A stretch of DNA of 64,000 nucleotides from Zopfochytrium polystomum (taxonomy: Eukaryota; Chytridiomycota; Chytridiomycetes; Chytridiales; Chytridiaceae): NCBI GenBank assembly GCA_025765615.1, contig JAIVFJ010000141.1, forward strand, positions 1-64,000, read 5' to 3'. The notes beneath the pieces were generated by a model, which ran no database searches, had not been told where the DNA came from, and saw only the letters and a list, made by a program, of their open reading frames with translations. Positions 24,003 through 35,957 of the stretch are shown piece by piece (the stretch's first letter is position 1; each line of letters starts with the position of its first letter). A program made the position numbers and the translations under genes.

Positions 24003-25291
24003 CTACCGCAGCATCGGACACTCCCCGCACGGGCCCTTCAGCCGCGCGCGGCACTCGCCGACCTCGCGCATCCACTTGCGCCCAAACACGGTAGCTACGG
24101 GGCCCTCCACCACGTACGCCTGGAACTCGTCGACCACCGCCTCGGGCGCGTAGTTCCACACGTTGACGATGGTCTTTTCCACGTGGCGCGCAAAGGCGGG
24201 CGACAGCGACGCGTGCGTCGATTCGCACAGCGCGCGGTACTCCCCGTCCAGATGGAAGCGCGCGTGCGCCCACTCGTGCACGAGCGTCGACCGGTCCGAC
24301 GAGAGCGCCGCGATCACGTACAGTAGCGCCGGCTGATGCTGATGCTGATGCGGGTCGCTCGCGGCGGAGGACGCGGGAGCGGAAGGGGACAGCCCGCACG
24401 CGTCGAGGGCTTGAAGCTCCTGCGGCGAAAATCCGGCTGTCGGGTCCGATCGCGGCGGCGCACACGTCGAAGCCGTCGCCGCCGCCGCATCGGCTGTCTC
24501 GAAGCTCTTGGAGGACGCTTTGAGCACATCGTCGCGCCACGCTTTCATCGTCGACAGTGGCATGTTCACTCCCTTTAGAGGCCCCTTCAGGGTCCGGCCC
24601 TCGTAGTACCGATGGGCTCGACCCACGGCATCCTCCAGGGCTCGAGAGGTTCGAAAGAGCAGAAACAAGACGTTGTCGTGCACCCGAACTTCAAAGAGCG
24701 GGCCGAGCTCATTTGCTTGAGAAGATGGGGAGGAGGCTGATGATGGCGTTCCCCTGCTGGTCGAGTGTGGCTTGCCGATATAGTCTTCGCCGAGGGAGAT
24801 CAGAACGGTTCTGAGGAGCAGCGGAGGAGCCAAGAGGTATTAAAATCAGGCAACAACAGCGGAAAGGAAAAAAAAGTTTGAGACGTGCTTGCCCCGTACG
24901 AGTCGTTGGTAACGTGCTGCCAGAACGCCGCCTCGGAGGGCGGCTCGAAGCCGCCGGCAAGAAAGATTCTTTTCGGGGCTCTCTTCAAGTTTAGCTTGTT
25001 CTTGGCCGCTGTGAGGAGCGCATTCTTCGTCGGAAAGTCCACGACGGCTGTTGAGGCCGAAGCAGCAGCAGAAGAATCCGGCGGCGGTAGCGGTGAGATC
25101 GGCGAAGGAGTCGGCGCGGGCAGCTGCTGCTGCGGCGGCGGCAAGGGCGAGGGCGAGGACGAGGGCGAGGTCGATGTCGCCGCCGCCGCCGCCGCCAGCG
25201 TCAGCAGTGCGGTGGTGCGCTGGTTGGAGTTGAGTGCCAGCCGCAGGCGCACCCGCGTCGGCGGCGGCGACTCCAACTGCAACAAGTCCAT
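24003..25291 (-). CDS. Uncharacterised protein with HEXXH motif (putative metallopeptidase-like)
   Basis: I do not recognise the family. Two exons, 25291-24900 and 24810-24003 (89-bp intron), sum to 399 residues. The N-terminal part has a Ser/Pro/Gln-rich linker and the conserved-looking TKNALLTAAKNKLNLKRAPKR. After the intron comes TVLISLGEDYIGK. The C-terminal half carries YVIAALSSDRSTLVHEWAHARF. HEWAH matches the zinc-binding HEXXH motif, and DEFQAYVVEG about 60 residues later could supply a third Glu ligand, as in gluzincins. The protein ends in a short Cys pair, CGEC. Zinc binding and peptidase activity are inferences from these motifs only. It lies on the same strand as GatC and AlkB but with a 115-bp gap and no sign of co-transcription. 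Confidence 0.72.
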
Positions 25292-25331
25292 CTGCGCGCC
25301 TGCCGCCGCAAGGACCGATCTGACTTGTCAG

Positions 25332-25755
25332 TCAGAATTCTTCGTCACGTGGTAATATTACTGCAAGATACGACTGTTCATACATGCAACACACTAGCTC
25401 CCTCTTCCACTGCCAGGAAACGAGAACTTCAGCCAAGTCGCTAGAATCCGCGGCGGCGCTCTTCAACACCTGGAGGAGAAAAATGGAACGACTGATGGAG
25501 ACGAAAGAGCTCCGATTCCGTGGATGTGCGCCTAAGGGCTTCACAATTTCTCGGCACAAGACAAACAGGTCGCCAGAGGTGAACTACTTCGCTCTGCCAC
25601 ACTGCAGGCAGATCCTTTACTACGAAAATTCGATCTGGATTCCCTTCCCTCCCTCCTCCTTTTCCAAGTGCTCGCAGATTTGCATACAAACCAATTGCTC
25701 CAGATAAGGAAACAACCAACGGGTCGTCTAGCTTCTGTTGGCTTCGCACCATCAC
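25332..25755 (-). other. Possible exons of an unidentified minus-strand gene
   Basis: Two overlapping open stretches look more protein-like than their surroundings: one reading LVVSLSGAIGLYANLRAL, the other VLKSAAADSSDLAEVLVSWQWK. A splice-like TCCTCCAG precedes the second. No homologue is recognised. It lies just upstream of the HEXXH gene and could be its alternative 5' part or an element remnant. Confidence 0.25.
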
Positions 25756-25860
25756 ATCGACAGCATTCGAACAAAAAACCCCGCCAAAAGAAGGAACGAC
25801 TTACACTGCGTCACTGAAGTCTCGCCCACATGAACAGCGATGAGCCGCAGGCTGGCCTCG

Positions 25861-26151
25861 TTACCGAACCAAAAGTCGTTGCATCTGCCGCTCGACGAGG
25901 GTTTTACATTCATCAGAGCCTTTGTCGCGTTGTATAACTCGTTTGCAGACTTTGTTGTTCAAATGCGCACATTTATCCATGGTACGGTTGCGAGCCCAAC
26001 AAGAGGTAGGCCACCCGTTGCCCTTGCACTTAGCTCTTTCCTCCGGAGTGGGAGGGGCCACTCGAACATTTGTGGGTATAGTCGACAACTGAGCAAGAGA
26101 AGGATTCATCCTGGTCTTCAAACAGGCCTTGCGTGCGTGGGGCTGGTCCAC
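25861..26151 (-). mobile_element. Degenerate retrotransposon gag fragment (zinc-knuckle-like)
   Basis: The reading PPTPEERAKCKGNGW followed by TSCWARNRTMDKCAH resembles the CCHC knuckle region of LTR-retroelement gag proteins, with the expected first cysteines altered. No complete gag or flanking LTR is seen. It is best taken as a relic; the match is short. Confidence 0.35.
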
Positions 26152-26264
26152 CCTAGGCCAATGCTTCCAGGAAATGCGAAATGGGCCGACTTAAGGACCA
26201 AACTAGTTTTTGCCAGTTGTTCGTTGAGCTCCCAGCTGGCACGTGACGGTTTGTTTTGCCGGAG

Positions 26265-27846
26265 CGTAGGCGTAGAGCGACAGCGCTGGTGCTGAGGTAA
26301 AACAATTTGGTCGGAGCGTCACTGGGCCTACTAGGGATGAGGTCTTACTGCTTTGGACACTGGGGGACGCCCAGGGACCCAATGCATTAGGTGACGTAAC
26401 GATGGTACGAAGGACTGACTGGCAGTCACGTGACGTTGGAGAAAGCCAACGTGGAGAAAAAGAAGTAAAATCCCCAACATCAAAGGTGCGGTCAAGCGCC
26501 AACACAAAGCAGACAGTCAGCAGGACGCCGTGGTCGGCGCGGGACACACAGGAATAGTCGCACGGGAGTAAACACAGCAGCGAGTCATTGGTCAACAGAA
26601 GGACTGGGCGATTACTGGGTGGGATCGCAACAGTTGGTGGCGGATCCATCAGCAGCAGCTCAGCTAGAGCAGCAGGTGCAGGATCGACGCAATTTCAGTG
26701 GTCAAAGAGTCAAACAGTGGACGGCAAAGAGAGTCTAGTCAGTCTACCAGCATCTTTTCTCACAAGTCAATGGCGACTGAACGACATCGTTACCAGGTCA
26801 GCGTAGAGTGTCTCCCCGTGTCTCTCACTTTATACTTTGTTCCCTGAGCTTGGGGGGAGCAAGGAGCTTCCTATCCTACGTCTTCCGGATTTGGGGAGGC
26901 AAGGAACGTGCAAACAAGTGGTTGTGCACTCATGTTTTCTCTTACTTGGGTTGAGTGAGAGGGGTTAAACTCTTCAAGTTTGTGTGTAGTTTTCACACTG
27001 GGCTTTTACATCGCAATGAGCACATTGTCCGGCACAGACAATAAGGCAGGTGAACGCTACCCAGGGAATTTCAGCGGCTGGTCGCAAGGTGAAGAGGACG
27101 AGCATTTGAAGAAGGTCCAAGATTACCTTGGGTACAGCAGATTTGCCAGGTTCGTGAGCGGCAAGAGCTCGAGCTGGATGAGAACGTTGCTCTAAGGCCG
27201 TTTATGGACATCCCAGATGAATTACATTGCCCCAGGAATTACAACACGCTGTCAAGGGAGAGACAGAGTGTATAGCGAGCGGAGTTGTCTAACCACCGAA
27301 GGCGGTCAGTAGATTTGACAAGTGTTTCCATGAGGTTGATGTCAGAGAACCCTGGGCTTCACACGCTGCATGACTGGGTGAAGTGGCTTGAAGAGCACCA
27401 CTCTTCCTGGAACAAGTTTGGTTCCAATAGGAGAGTGTTCTTCCGGGTTTGGAAAGTTTCTCTTCTTTTCTGAAGCGTGGGGGATTGTTAACCTCCTTAC
27501 CGTGGATGCTGCATGCCCAGGTGTTTTAGGGGTACAGGGATTGCTCCTCTCCAAATTGAGGGAGAGTGTTGGCGTATGGCGACAGTGCCAGTGCTGAGCT
27601 AGAGAAATTTGGTTGGAGTGTCATGGGGCCTACTGGGGATGTGGGCTTACCATTTTGGGCACCGGGGATGCCCCAGGACCCAATGCATTAGGTGACATAA
27701 CGATGTTACGAAGTACGTTGGGCGGGCAGCCACTTGACGTTGGAGAAAGCCAACGTCTGTGGAGAAAAAAATAAAAAATAAAAATAAAAACCACCGCATT
27801 TGTCAAGTCCCAAATGTCGAAGGCACGGTCAATCGCCAATACGGAG
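26265..27846. mobile_element. Small element bounded by two diverged direct repeats (TRIM-like)
   Basis: Two related segments, 26265-26508 and 27567-27846, lie in the same orientation about 1.06 kb apart. Shared landmarks are GGCGTA(G/T)…GCGACAG, GGGCCTACT, GACCCAATGCATTAGGTGAC, ACGTTGGAGAAAGCCAACG and CGGTCAA(T/G)CGCCAA. The second copy begins TGTTGGCGTA, a plausible LTR start. The interior has only short frames (for example 26995-27193), so it looks like a terminal-repeat element without polymerase genes. Copies are clearly diverged, so it is old. Confidence 0.45.
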
Positions 27847-29025
27847 GTGGAGCAGGAGGTTGGCGCCATACAACCAAATGCTTTGGACATAGTGGCACAT
27901 GCCATACTTGATATCTTCCCAACTGCTTTTGGCGCATTGCCAGCATCCAAAAAATCACAGTTTTCTGGGTTTTCAGCAGACGTCCTGCAGTCCCATTTCC
28001 TTTTTGCTAGTGTTGTAGATGCTGGACTCAAGTCATAACTTACAATTAGCGAGATTGTAAATAACAACCAGCAATCTCTCATGTTCAGAACAACATGATG
28101 GATTTCATAACCACTCAAATTTAGGGTTACTCTGCGGATGGAGAAGAAAGTCAAAAGTGAGAAGATGTTTGTGTTGTTTTCATGGTTTGTGTTGTCTTCC
28201 TTCATATGTCGTAATTAATTTTTTGTTATGCCATAGCAACTATTAACATCTTTGGACATAAACAAACAGCACAAGCAAATGAGGATACAAGAAATTGCTC
28301 CAAAAATCACTACCCACTGTTGTAAGTGTAGTTTGCTTGCTTTGCTGGCACTGTGCAAATAGTTGGGTCTGAATCTGATCATCTGACCAGTCCCAAATGT
28401 TATGCTGGGAACATTGTGGAGTTGGCAGCACTTGAATGCATTGGTGGGCTCCTTTGTTGAGTTTTGTGGAGTGAGTGTGTGTGTGCGTGTGTGTGTGTAT
28501 GTGTGTGGCTCGGCACACTTTGCTTGTAGGTGTTTTTCTCTTCTTCTTCTTCTTCTTCTTCTTCTTTTTTTTTTTTTTTTTTTCCTTTTCTGTTTTGCGG
28601 GGTGGTCGTTCTCAGTGGAGCTGCGGACAATCACTGTTTGTTTGTTTGTGCTTTCTTTTTTTTCGATCCTCTCGAATTTTTTTTTCTTTTTTTTCTTCTT
28701 TGGTTTGTTTTGCAAGTTTTGTCTGTATTACGCTTTTTCGCTTCCTTTTCGTTTTTTTCTTCTTTTTTTTTCGCGTGCGCGTAACAACACCCGCGCGCAC
28801 ACAAACAGGCATTCGACACGCCCCGATCGCACGCAACTGTCTTTTCTGTCACTTTCGGTCTCTCTCATCTCTCGCTCACTACTCACTCACTCTCTCTCTG
28901 TCTCTCTGTCTCTCTGTCTGTCTGTCTCTCTGTCTCTGTCTCTCTGGCTCTCTGGCTCTCTCTCTGTTTCTCTCTCACTCTCACTCTCTCACTCACTCAC
29001 TCTCCCTCTCTCACTCACTCTCTCC

Positions 29026-29089
<64 letters not shown>

Positions 29090-29548
29090 GCCCTCTCCGC
29101 CTTTCCCTCCCAGACTTTTTTTTTTTCATTCTTCACCATCTAAGTAACTCTGCTCCTGTTCCTCCTCGACTGACTCTCACTCTCACTCTCACTTCCCTTC
29201 GACTCCCGCCGCCTCCCCACGCTCATCGCGCTCACCCACTCGCTCTTCCCTTCACTCTCAACACCTTCCCGCCCGTCTCCTGCGGCGGCAGGCTCCCACA
29301 CGGCTGCCCGGCGTAAGCTATTAAAAGCAAAGGCCTCAAACTGCCGTCGAACTTCGCCCGCCGGGCCAGCTGAATCATTGAACTATTTGGTGTCGGTCGG
29401 TCGGTTCGAGCGAGGATCGATTTCCCTGACACACACAAACATCGCCGCGCAACCCCCCCGTTCCCGATCCCACTCCGCGGCACCCCACCACCCACCCCGC
29501 TCTGCAAGTTTACCCCCCCTCCTCTCCCTCGCCCCTCCTCCCCTCACA
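27847..29548. other. Spacer and repeat-rich sequence upstream of the cyclin gene
   Basis: No gene recognised. 27,850-28,440 is AT-rich with one short open frame of no known family; 28,470-28,510 is TG-rich; 28,540-28,590 is TTC/poly(T); 28,860-29,100 is an irregular CT repeat with a pure core near 29,031-29,087; 29,150-29,540 is C-rich. The last part may be promoter and 5' UTR of the cyclin. Confidence 0.6.
29031..29087 (+). repeat. (CT)n microsatellite
   Basis: Pure CT dinucleotide core inside a longer pyrimidine tract that starts near 28,860 with mixed CT, CTGT and CTCA units. It lies about 1 kb upstream of the cyclin ATG, pyrimidine strand in sense. Confidence 0.9.
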
Positions 29549-30072
29549 TGGCCAGCACGAACGGGACGCGTCCCGTTCCGGCTCGCGGCTTGTTTTCTCC
29601 AGCAAACCGCTCACTTCGAACCGACGGCATTCAGCACAAAGGAGCGCTTCTGCCCCATTGATGCCACAGACCCGTCGCTGACCCCAAACCGAGGAAAGCC
29701 CAACGACTTTGCGCTCTCGACGACCCCCGGCGCCCGCGGTGTGGCGCAGTCGGCCCTCCCAAGCAGCCGCGGACAGACACCCTCGGCGCGAAGATTCGAC
29801 GCCCCCGTGACGCCCGTCCTCCCCAATGCTGTTTTTTCCGCGGCCCGCAACCCCTGGGACGCGAACAAAAGGACGCGGCCGCACAGCCACCACCTTTTCC
29901 GCTCGCTTCGAGCCTCTTCGGCTCCTTCAACCCCTTTGTCAGCCAAAAATCTTTTGACGCTCACCCCAAGGCGGCCCCCGCTGCACACTTCGCGGCGGCG
30001 GCCGCCGCTGCCCTCAGCAGCGTCACCCCTACCGCCGCCTTCCACCCGCCTCCTTCTTTCAGCCCTTTCACA
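29549..30072 (+). other. Possible 5' coding extension of the cyclin gene (broken frame)
   Basis: Directly upstream of the cyclin ATG the same frame stays open back to about 29,880 and reads protein-like (PFPLASSLFGSFNPFVSQKSF, then an Ala run). Before that, another frame reads FSAARNPWDANK. The two meet at the AAAA of 29,874-29,877. An ATG at 29,549 opens a third short frame. The true start of the cyclin may therefore lie up to 500 bp upstream of 30073. Confidence 0.35.
29559..29578. promoter_or_regulatory. 20-bp perfect palindrome with MCB core
   Basis: The 20 bases at this position equal their own reverse complement and centre on ACGCGT, the MluI cell-cycle box bound by fungal MBF (Mbp1 APSES) factors. 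It lies about 0.5 kb upstream of the cyclin ATG. A 20-bp perfect palindrome is rare by chance. Function is inferred. Confidence 0.45.
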
Positions 30073-32125
30073 ATGGATCATTCAAGCCGCGACGCCGGTG
30101 TGGCTTTCCCGATAAATAATAATCAAACCTCCTTGTCGAGAACCGCCGACTGCCTCTATCCCCAACCGCACGCCGGACCGCTGGCTGATCCCAACCCCTT
30201 TGGGCAACCCCTTCCAACGACAGCGCTCGGGATACATTCTTCGCACCCTGGAAACGCAATGGAAATTATTTGGCCGCAGACGCCCTCCGGGACAGACTCG
30301 AACGGCGTAGCGACCGTGTGGCCTGCAACCCCGTACGACGAAGTCTCTGGCGCAAGCGAGCACGAACGAAACGCCGCCGCTGCCGCCGGGACTCATTCCA
30401 TCTCCCGCGTTGGGGCCGCCGGTACCCTGTTCGCAAAATCCCCGCCAAGCAGCAGCAGCATCTTCCCTGCGTCGCCGCACGGCGGGTTCTACCACCACCA
30501 GCTACAGCAGCAGCTCCACCACCACAACCATCTCCACCAGCACAACCACCACCACGAGCAGCACCGCCAGCCGCGTCCAGAGCACCACGACGCGTTCCGG
30601 CCCTTCTCGTCGTCGGCCTCGGCCAGCTCGTTCGCCGACTGCTCTTTCGGCAGCAAGAACCCGCCAGCGGAGGCGGCGTTCGACTCGCTGGGCAAGTTTC
30701 GCCGTTTCTCTGACGAGCTCCGCGCGCTCGGAACAGAAGAGAGCGGCTGCAGGCTCCAGCCGTCGGCCGCCCACCAAGCGCCGGCCGCCGAACCGCTCAA
30801 TAGATGGTCGATTGGGACGGCACCTCGTTTAATGCAAGAACAGGGGCACTTTCACGGAACTGGTGAGCGAAAACAAATGCTTTCATAAAAGCAACGCTTG
30901 GTTTTTTTTTTTTGTTTTTTTTTTTTGGTACGTCCCGCAAAAGAAAAAAAAAGCTGATTACAAAATTGCCAAAATTGCCAAAGGCTTCCGGAACGGACCC
31001 CACAGGCCTTTGAAAGTAGACGCCGATATTCTTTTAAAACTAGTAGATGGACCCGAGCTCCCTCCAAGCCTCGAGGGCTTCTCCAACTTTGCGACCGTTT
31101 TCATCTTTACAGCGTATCAATTCCACCCAAGCCTAAAGAGATTTTCCTTCGATTCGTCGGCAGAAATGCCCGATTTCTTGTCCTGGTTTGAGTCTATTTT
31201 GCAGGCAACAGAGCTTGTAAGTGCTTTCGGCATAAAAAAGGGGGGCATTGGCGTCTAACCTCTTGCTCCCAAAGTCCCGGACTATTGTTATTGTCGCTCT
31301 TCATTTTCTACAGAGGTTCTTCCAGCTGAACTACCTTGCTGGAGAGCGGCTATTCTTAAAGAAAGTATCACTCCTTTCACTTATGCTCTCGAACAAAATC
31401 GTTGACGATCAGTTGAGTAAAACGGATCTGTTTTTGCAAGTTGAGCGTTAAAGTGAAATGCGAACCCCCAAAAAAGTACTTTTTCCAACAGGACGTGGAG
31501 CGACCTGTCGGGATTTTCCCTTTCAGAGCTTAATAGAATAGAGGTAAAGAATTTCGCGTCGAATAGCCGTCTGCCTGAACATTTGTTAACGGAATAAACC
31601 CTGCTACAGAGAGACGCGCTCAACCTTTTACATTTCCAAGTCAACATGAAAGAAGACTTTTACGCAACCTGGGTACTGACGCTCCAAGAGTTTTGGCGTC
31701 AGCACCAATCCCTCGCGTCTGCCGCCAGCCCAAGCGACGCTTTGAAATACACCGGCGCTGCTTTCGGCGGACACCCTCTTTTCCGGCCCGTTTGGTTCCC
31801 GTCGTCTCTGCCAGCAGAGACGATGCAGCCCGCCGGCGACTACCTTCAACGCTACCAGGCTGCCGCCGCCGACGGTGGCCGGCCGCCGGCCACCGCCTCC
31901 CAGTTCCGGCATTGGTCCGACGGTGACGGAGCCAGCCCGTTCGCGGTCCTCGAGTCGCGGTTGGGGAGACACCAGCAACAGCTGCAGGCGCAACAACAGC
32001 AGCAACAGCAACAGCGCGCCGGCGCCGCCGACGCGCCCGAGTACGCCGCCGCGGCCGCTCCGCACTACGCCGGCGGCCCGGCGGGGGTCGCGCTGGCTCG
32101 ACAGCCCGTTCGAAGCGACCTTTGA
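30073..32125 (+). CDS. PHO80/PCL-like cyclin
   Basis: Regulatory partner of a Pho85/CDK5-type kinase. Exons 30073-30862, 30984-31216, 31275-31411, 31477-31543, 31610-32125 total 581 codons. The first about 260 residues are disordered and His/Gln/Ala-rich. The cyclin box follows: FATVFIFTAYQFHP, then SWFESILQATELSRTIVIVALHFLQRF, LFLKKVSLLSLMLSNKIVDDHTFSNRTW, SLSELNRIERDALNLLHFQVN and the end near LTLQEFW. This is the order and spacing of PHO80/PCL cyclins (fungal Pcl and animal CNPPD/CCNY relatives). The intron 31412-31476 uses GTTGAG as donor and restores DDHTFSNRTW across the junction. After the cyclin box the sequence is Gln- and Ala-rich and reaches a stop at 32123-32125. That stop is probably premature, since a one-base change at 32083-32087 would continue a long tail. 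Confidence 0.85.
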
Positions 32126-32868
32126 CGACTTTGGCCTCTCCGCGACGTCCGGCGGCGGAGGTCGCCGCCCCGCTCACCCAGCTCAGCCCCCCGTCGCGTA
32201 CCCCGCGCGTCCGCACCACCACCTCCATCAAAGCCACTACTACCCCTCCGCCAACGCGTTGCCGTCGACGTCGTCGTCGTCCGCGTCGTCGTCCGCGACC
32301 CTGACGCCGTCGTCGTCGTCGGCCTCTGCGTCTTTGGCGGCGGCGGCGGCCGCCGCCGCCTCGCTCCTGCCCCCCACCGCGTCCCACCCGCGCCGCCCCG
32401 CACCCGCGCCACCCGTCGCTAAGAGCAAGCCGTCGTCGTCGACGACGTCGCGCGCGAGCGCGAGCAGCGGCACCGCAGCCGGCACCGCCGCCAACACCAT
32501 CACCGCTTGCAACCGCTTCTACCTCCACCACCTCCACCGCCACCACGGCAACCAACTCACTTGCGCCGTTACCTTCCTCCTCCTCCTTCGACCCCTCGAC
32601 CCACGCCAATAGCCTCCTCCTCCACCACGCGCCCTCGACGACGTCGTCTTCCTCTTCTTCCGCCTCCTCCTCCTCCTTTTCTTCCTCGTACTCCACCTTC
32701 CTGCCCTGCACCCAAAACCCTCTTCCTCCCGCCGCCGACGCACCAGCAGCCGGCGGCACGCAGTCTCTCTTCCTTTTCCACCACCACAACCTGCAGCAGT
32801 ACAACAGCCTCCACCACAATCACGCCAACAACCACCTCCACAACACCTTTCACCACCAGCTCTACCAC

Positions 32869-32903
<35 letters not shown>

Positions 32904-33072
32904 CGGCTGCGAGACCTGGGCGACGCACGCGCACGCGACGATGACGACAAAGGCGTACCAGCTGCGCCGCGGCGGATGCGAGCAGCAGCAGCGGGGGTGG
33001 TCAGGGCGGCCTGCTGCCCCTATCCAGCGAGTGAAGGGGCGGAGGTTTGTGTTAGTCTCAACCGTGCAGTAA
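32088..33072 (+). other. Out-of-frame continuation of the cyclin C-terminal tail
   Basis: Past the G5 run at 32083-32087 the next frame reads SRWLDSPFEATFDDFG and continues with His/Tyr, Ser and Ala runs. At TT 32507-32508 the protein-like reading moves one base again and runs through Ser-, His/Asn- and Gln-rich sequence to a TAA at 33070-33072. Dropping one G and one T would join all of it to the cyclin. Alternatively it is simply GC-rich sequence open by chance. Confidence 0.45.
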
Positions 33073-33411
33073 CAGCAGTAAGAACTACAGAAGAAGAAGA
33101 AAAAAAAAAACCAAAAAAAAAACAAAAAAAACAGAAAAAACAGTGGGGGGGAAAATCAGCCGTCAAGCTTGCGATTGCTCTTTTGGTGGCGAGTTGCCCC
33201 TCCTCGTTCTTCTTTTCTGTTTGCCCTCTACTCGCACTTTCAATCACTCAAACTCACACACACACGCACACACCCGCACTCGCTCTCTCTCTCAACATTC
33301 ACCCACCCCTTTCTCTCCCTCAGAATTTCTTCTCTTTTCTGTTCACTTTTAGAGTTTTACTTCTGTCGACCTTCGTCAGACGATCCTCTTAGACAGGGCA
33401 GGACGATTTCA

Positions 33412-33442
<31 letters not shown>

Positions 33443-33713
33443 GCAAAGGCCAAACACCGTTTGAAGCCCGCGAAAACGGAAGAGGAAAAGAGAAAAGAAA
33501 AGGCAAGAAAAAAGGCAGAGAAGGGCCAAGATGTAGAATCGGTATTAGCATCTTCAAGATTGAAAACATAGCTGGAAACAAAATGAAAAACAGAGGAGAA
33601 AGCGAATTCGGGGGGATGGGTGGCAAGGAAAGAGAAACAGAAGGGGAAAAAAGTAAACGGCTGTGTCGAATTCGTTCAATCGAGTCTTGCTTGCGTGGTG
33701 GGAAGAAATCACA
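33073..33713. other. Spacer between convergent cyclin and Rap1 genes
   Basis: No gene seen. It contains A-rich blocks at 33,098-33,140, CA/CT-rich sequence at 33,240-33,320, an A run of about 28 bases at 33,410-33,437 and purine-rich sequence to the Rap1 stop codon. Confidence 0.7.
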
Positions 33714-34660
<947 letters not shown>

Positions 34661-35146
34661 GTTCCGTCACAGAACGCGCAGCAGCGGCAGCAGCAGCAGT
34701 AGGCAGCAGTGGGGAAGGAGGGGTGTGTGAGCTGAACCGGAAGCGGCGAGCGCGAGAGGGGCTGACAGACGGGTGTGAAAGCGAGGTGATGCTGTTGTCC
34801 AGTAGCAGTAAACTGAAGTTGTGTTGATGGTTGCGGGGATGGAGGTCTGCGATCCACAAAGCCACCAGCCAGTCAGTCACCGACCGCGTTTCGATTTGAA
34901 AGATTTCAGTACGCAGATGGAAGCGGGAGGGGGGCGGGCGTTTGGGTGTTTGGCCGGTTGACACAGAAGGCGTGCGAGACGCAAGGTGCCGTGCCCGTTA
35001 GGGCTGAAGCTTGCGGCGGCGGCGACGTGGGTTGGCGGGTGGGGTGGGTGGTGGCAACGGGCGGCGGGGCGGGTGGTGGCGGCGGGCTCTCTCAGTTTCC
35101 TCTTTTCGATTGGGGGCGTGCGGGGGGGTTTGGGGAAGACAGAGGG

Positions 35147-35200
<54 letters not shown>

Positions 35201-35243
35201 GAGAGAGAGAGAGAGAGAGCGAGAGAGAGGGAGAGACGAGAGA

Positions 35244-35291
<48 letters not shown>

Positions 35292-35957
35292 AGAGAGGAG
35301 ACTGAAGAGAGAGAGAAGAGAGAGAGAGAGGGGAGAGAAAGAGAGGGTAGACACGAGAAGAGAGGGAGGGAGGAGGGCGAGAGAGAGAGAGAGGGCCGGA
35401 GGGAGAGAGAGAGAGAGGCCACCAGCAGCAGCAGACAGAAGGACAGACAGTCATACATACACGCAAACAGACAAGACAGACAGACAGACAGGCTGTGAAT
35501 GTGTGTTGTTGTGTGGGAGGTGGCAAAATTTGCAGCAAAACATTGGACGGGAAAAAAGGGGAAAAAGAAAAGAAAAAAATAAAAAATAAAGGGTCGTTCT
35601 CCAAGTCCGACCATGCCGGACTTTGCAGGTTCACGCAAGCTTCGATGAGAAATTGTGCACATTCTCTGAATGAAAATTGATAGATATTCGAACTGAGAAC
35701 AAAGCGGAGAGTGTCCGATTTCTTCTTACTCTAGTCCTCACTCTTCGACCTGTGGTTGTCGGTGGATTCTTCGTTGGAGGCGGTATCCTGAAGTTTGTTG
35801 AGCTGTGCCCACGTGGGGTGGTGTCGACCGAACATCGTATATTCCCAAGAAGCCCAAAAAAGATACCCAGCGTACCTTTAAAATGCGTGCAAATAATCAA
35901 GCAAAGAATCTGAGCTGAACCAGCCTGTATAAGGGATGGCCTTCGTGGCTCTGTTCT
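34661..35957. other. Upstream region of Rap1 with long GA tract
   Basis: No gene seen. A CAG/CTG-type block lies at 34,680-34,705 just above the Rap1 ATG, a G-rich stretch at 35,030-35,130 and the GA tract at 35,150-35,410. From 35,600 on the sequence is AT-richer and leads into retroelement DNA. Confidence 0.6.
35150..35410. repeat. Long imperfect (GA)n tract
   Basis: Almost pure purine sequence on the plus strand over about 260 bp, with interruptions such as GAC and GGGA. On the sense strand of the downstream Rap1 gene it is a CT tract about 500 bp upstream of the ATG. Confidence 0.95.

Noticed and set aside
21829..25291. Operon of HEXXH protein, GatC and AlkB
   Set aside because: The genes share a strand with short gaps, but this is a eukaryotic genome and nothing in the sequence shows joint transcripts.
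29378..30115. Independent gene upstream of the cyclin
   Set aside because: The open frame starts without an ATG, changes coding character midway and overlaps the cyclin N-terminus; it is better seen as a possible broken extension.
35150..35410. CRISPR-like repeated units
   Set aside because: The repeat is a dinucleotide microsatellite without unique spacers, in a eukaryotic context.
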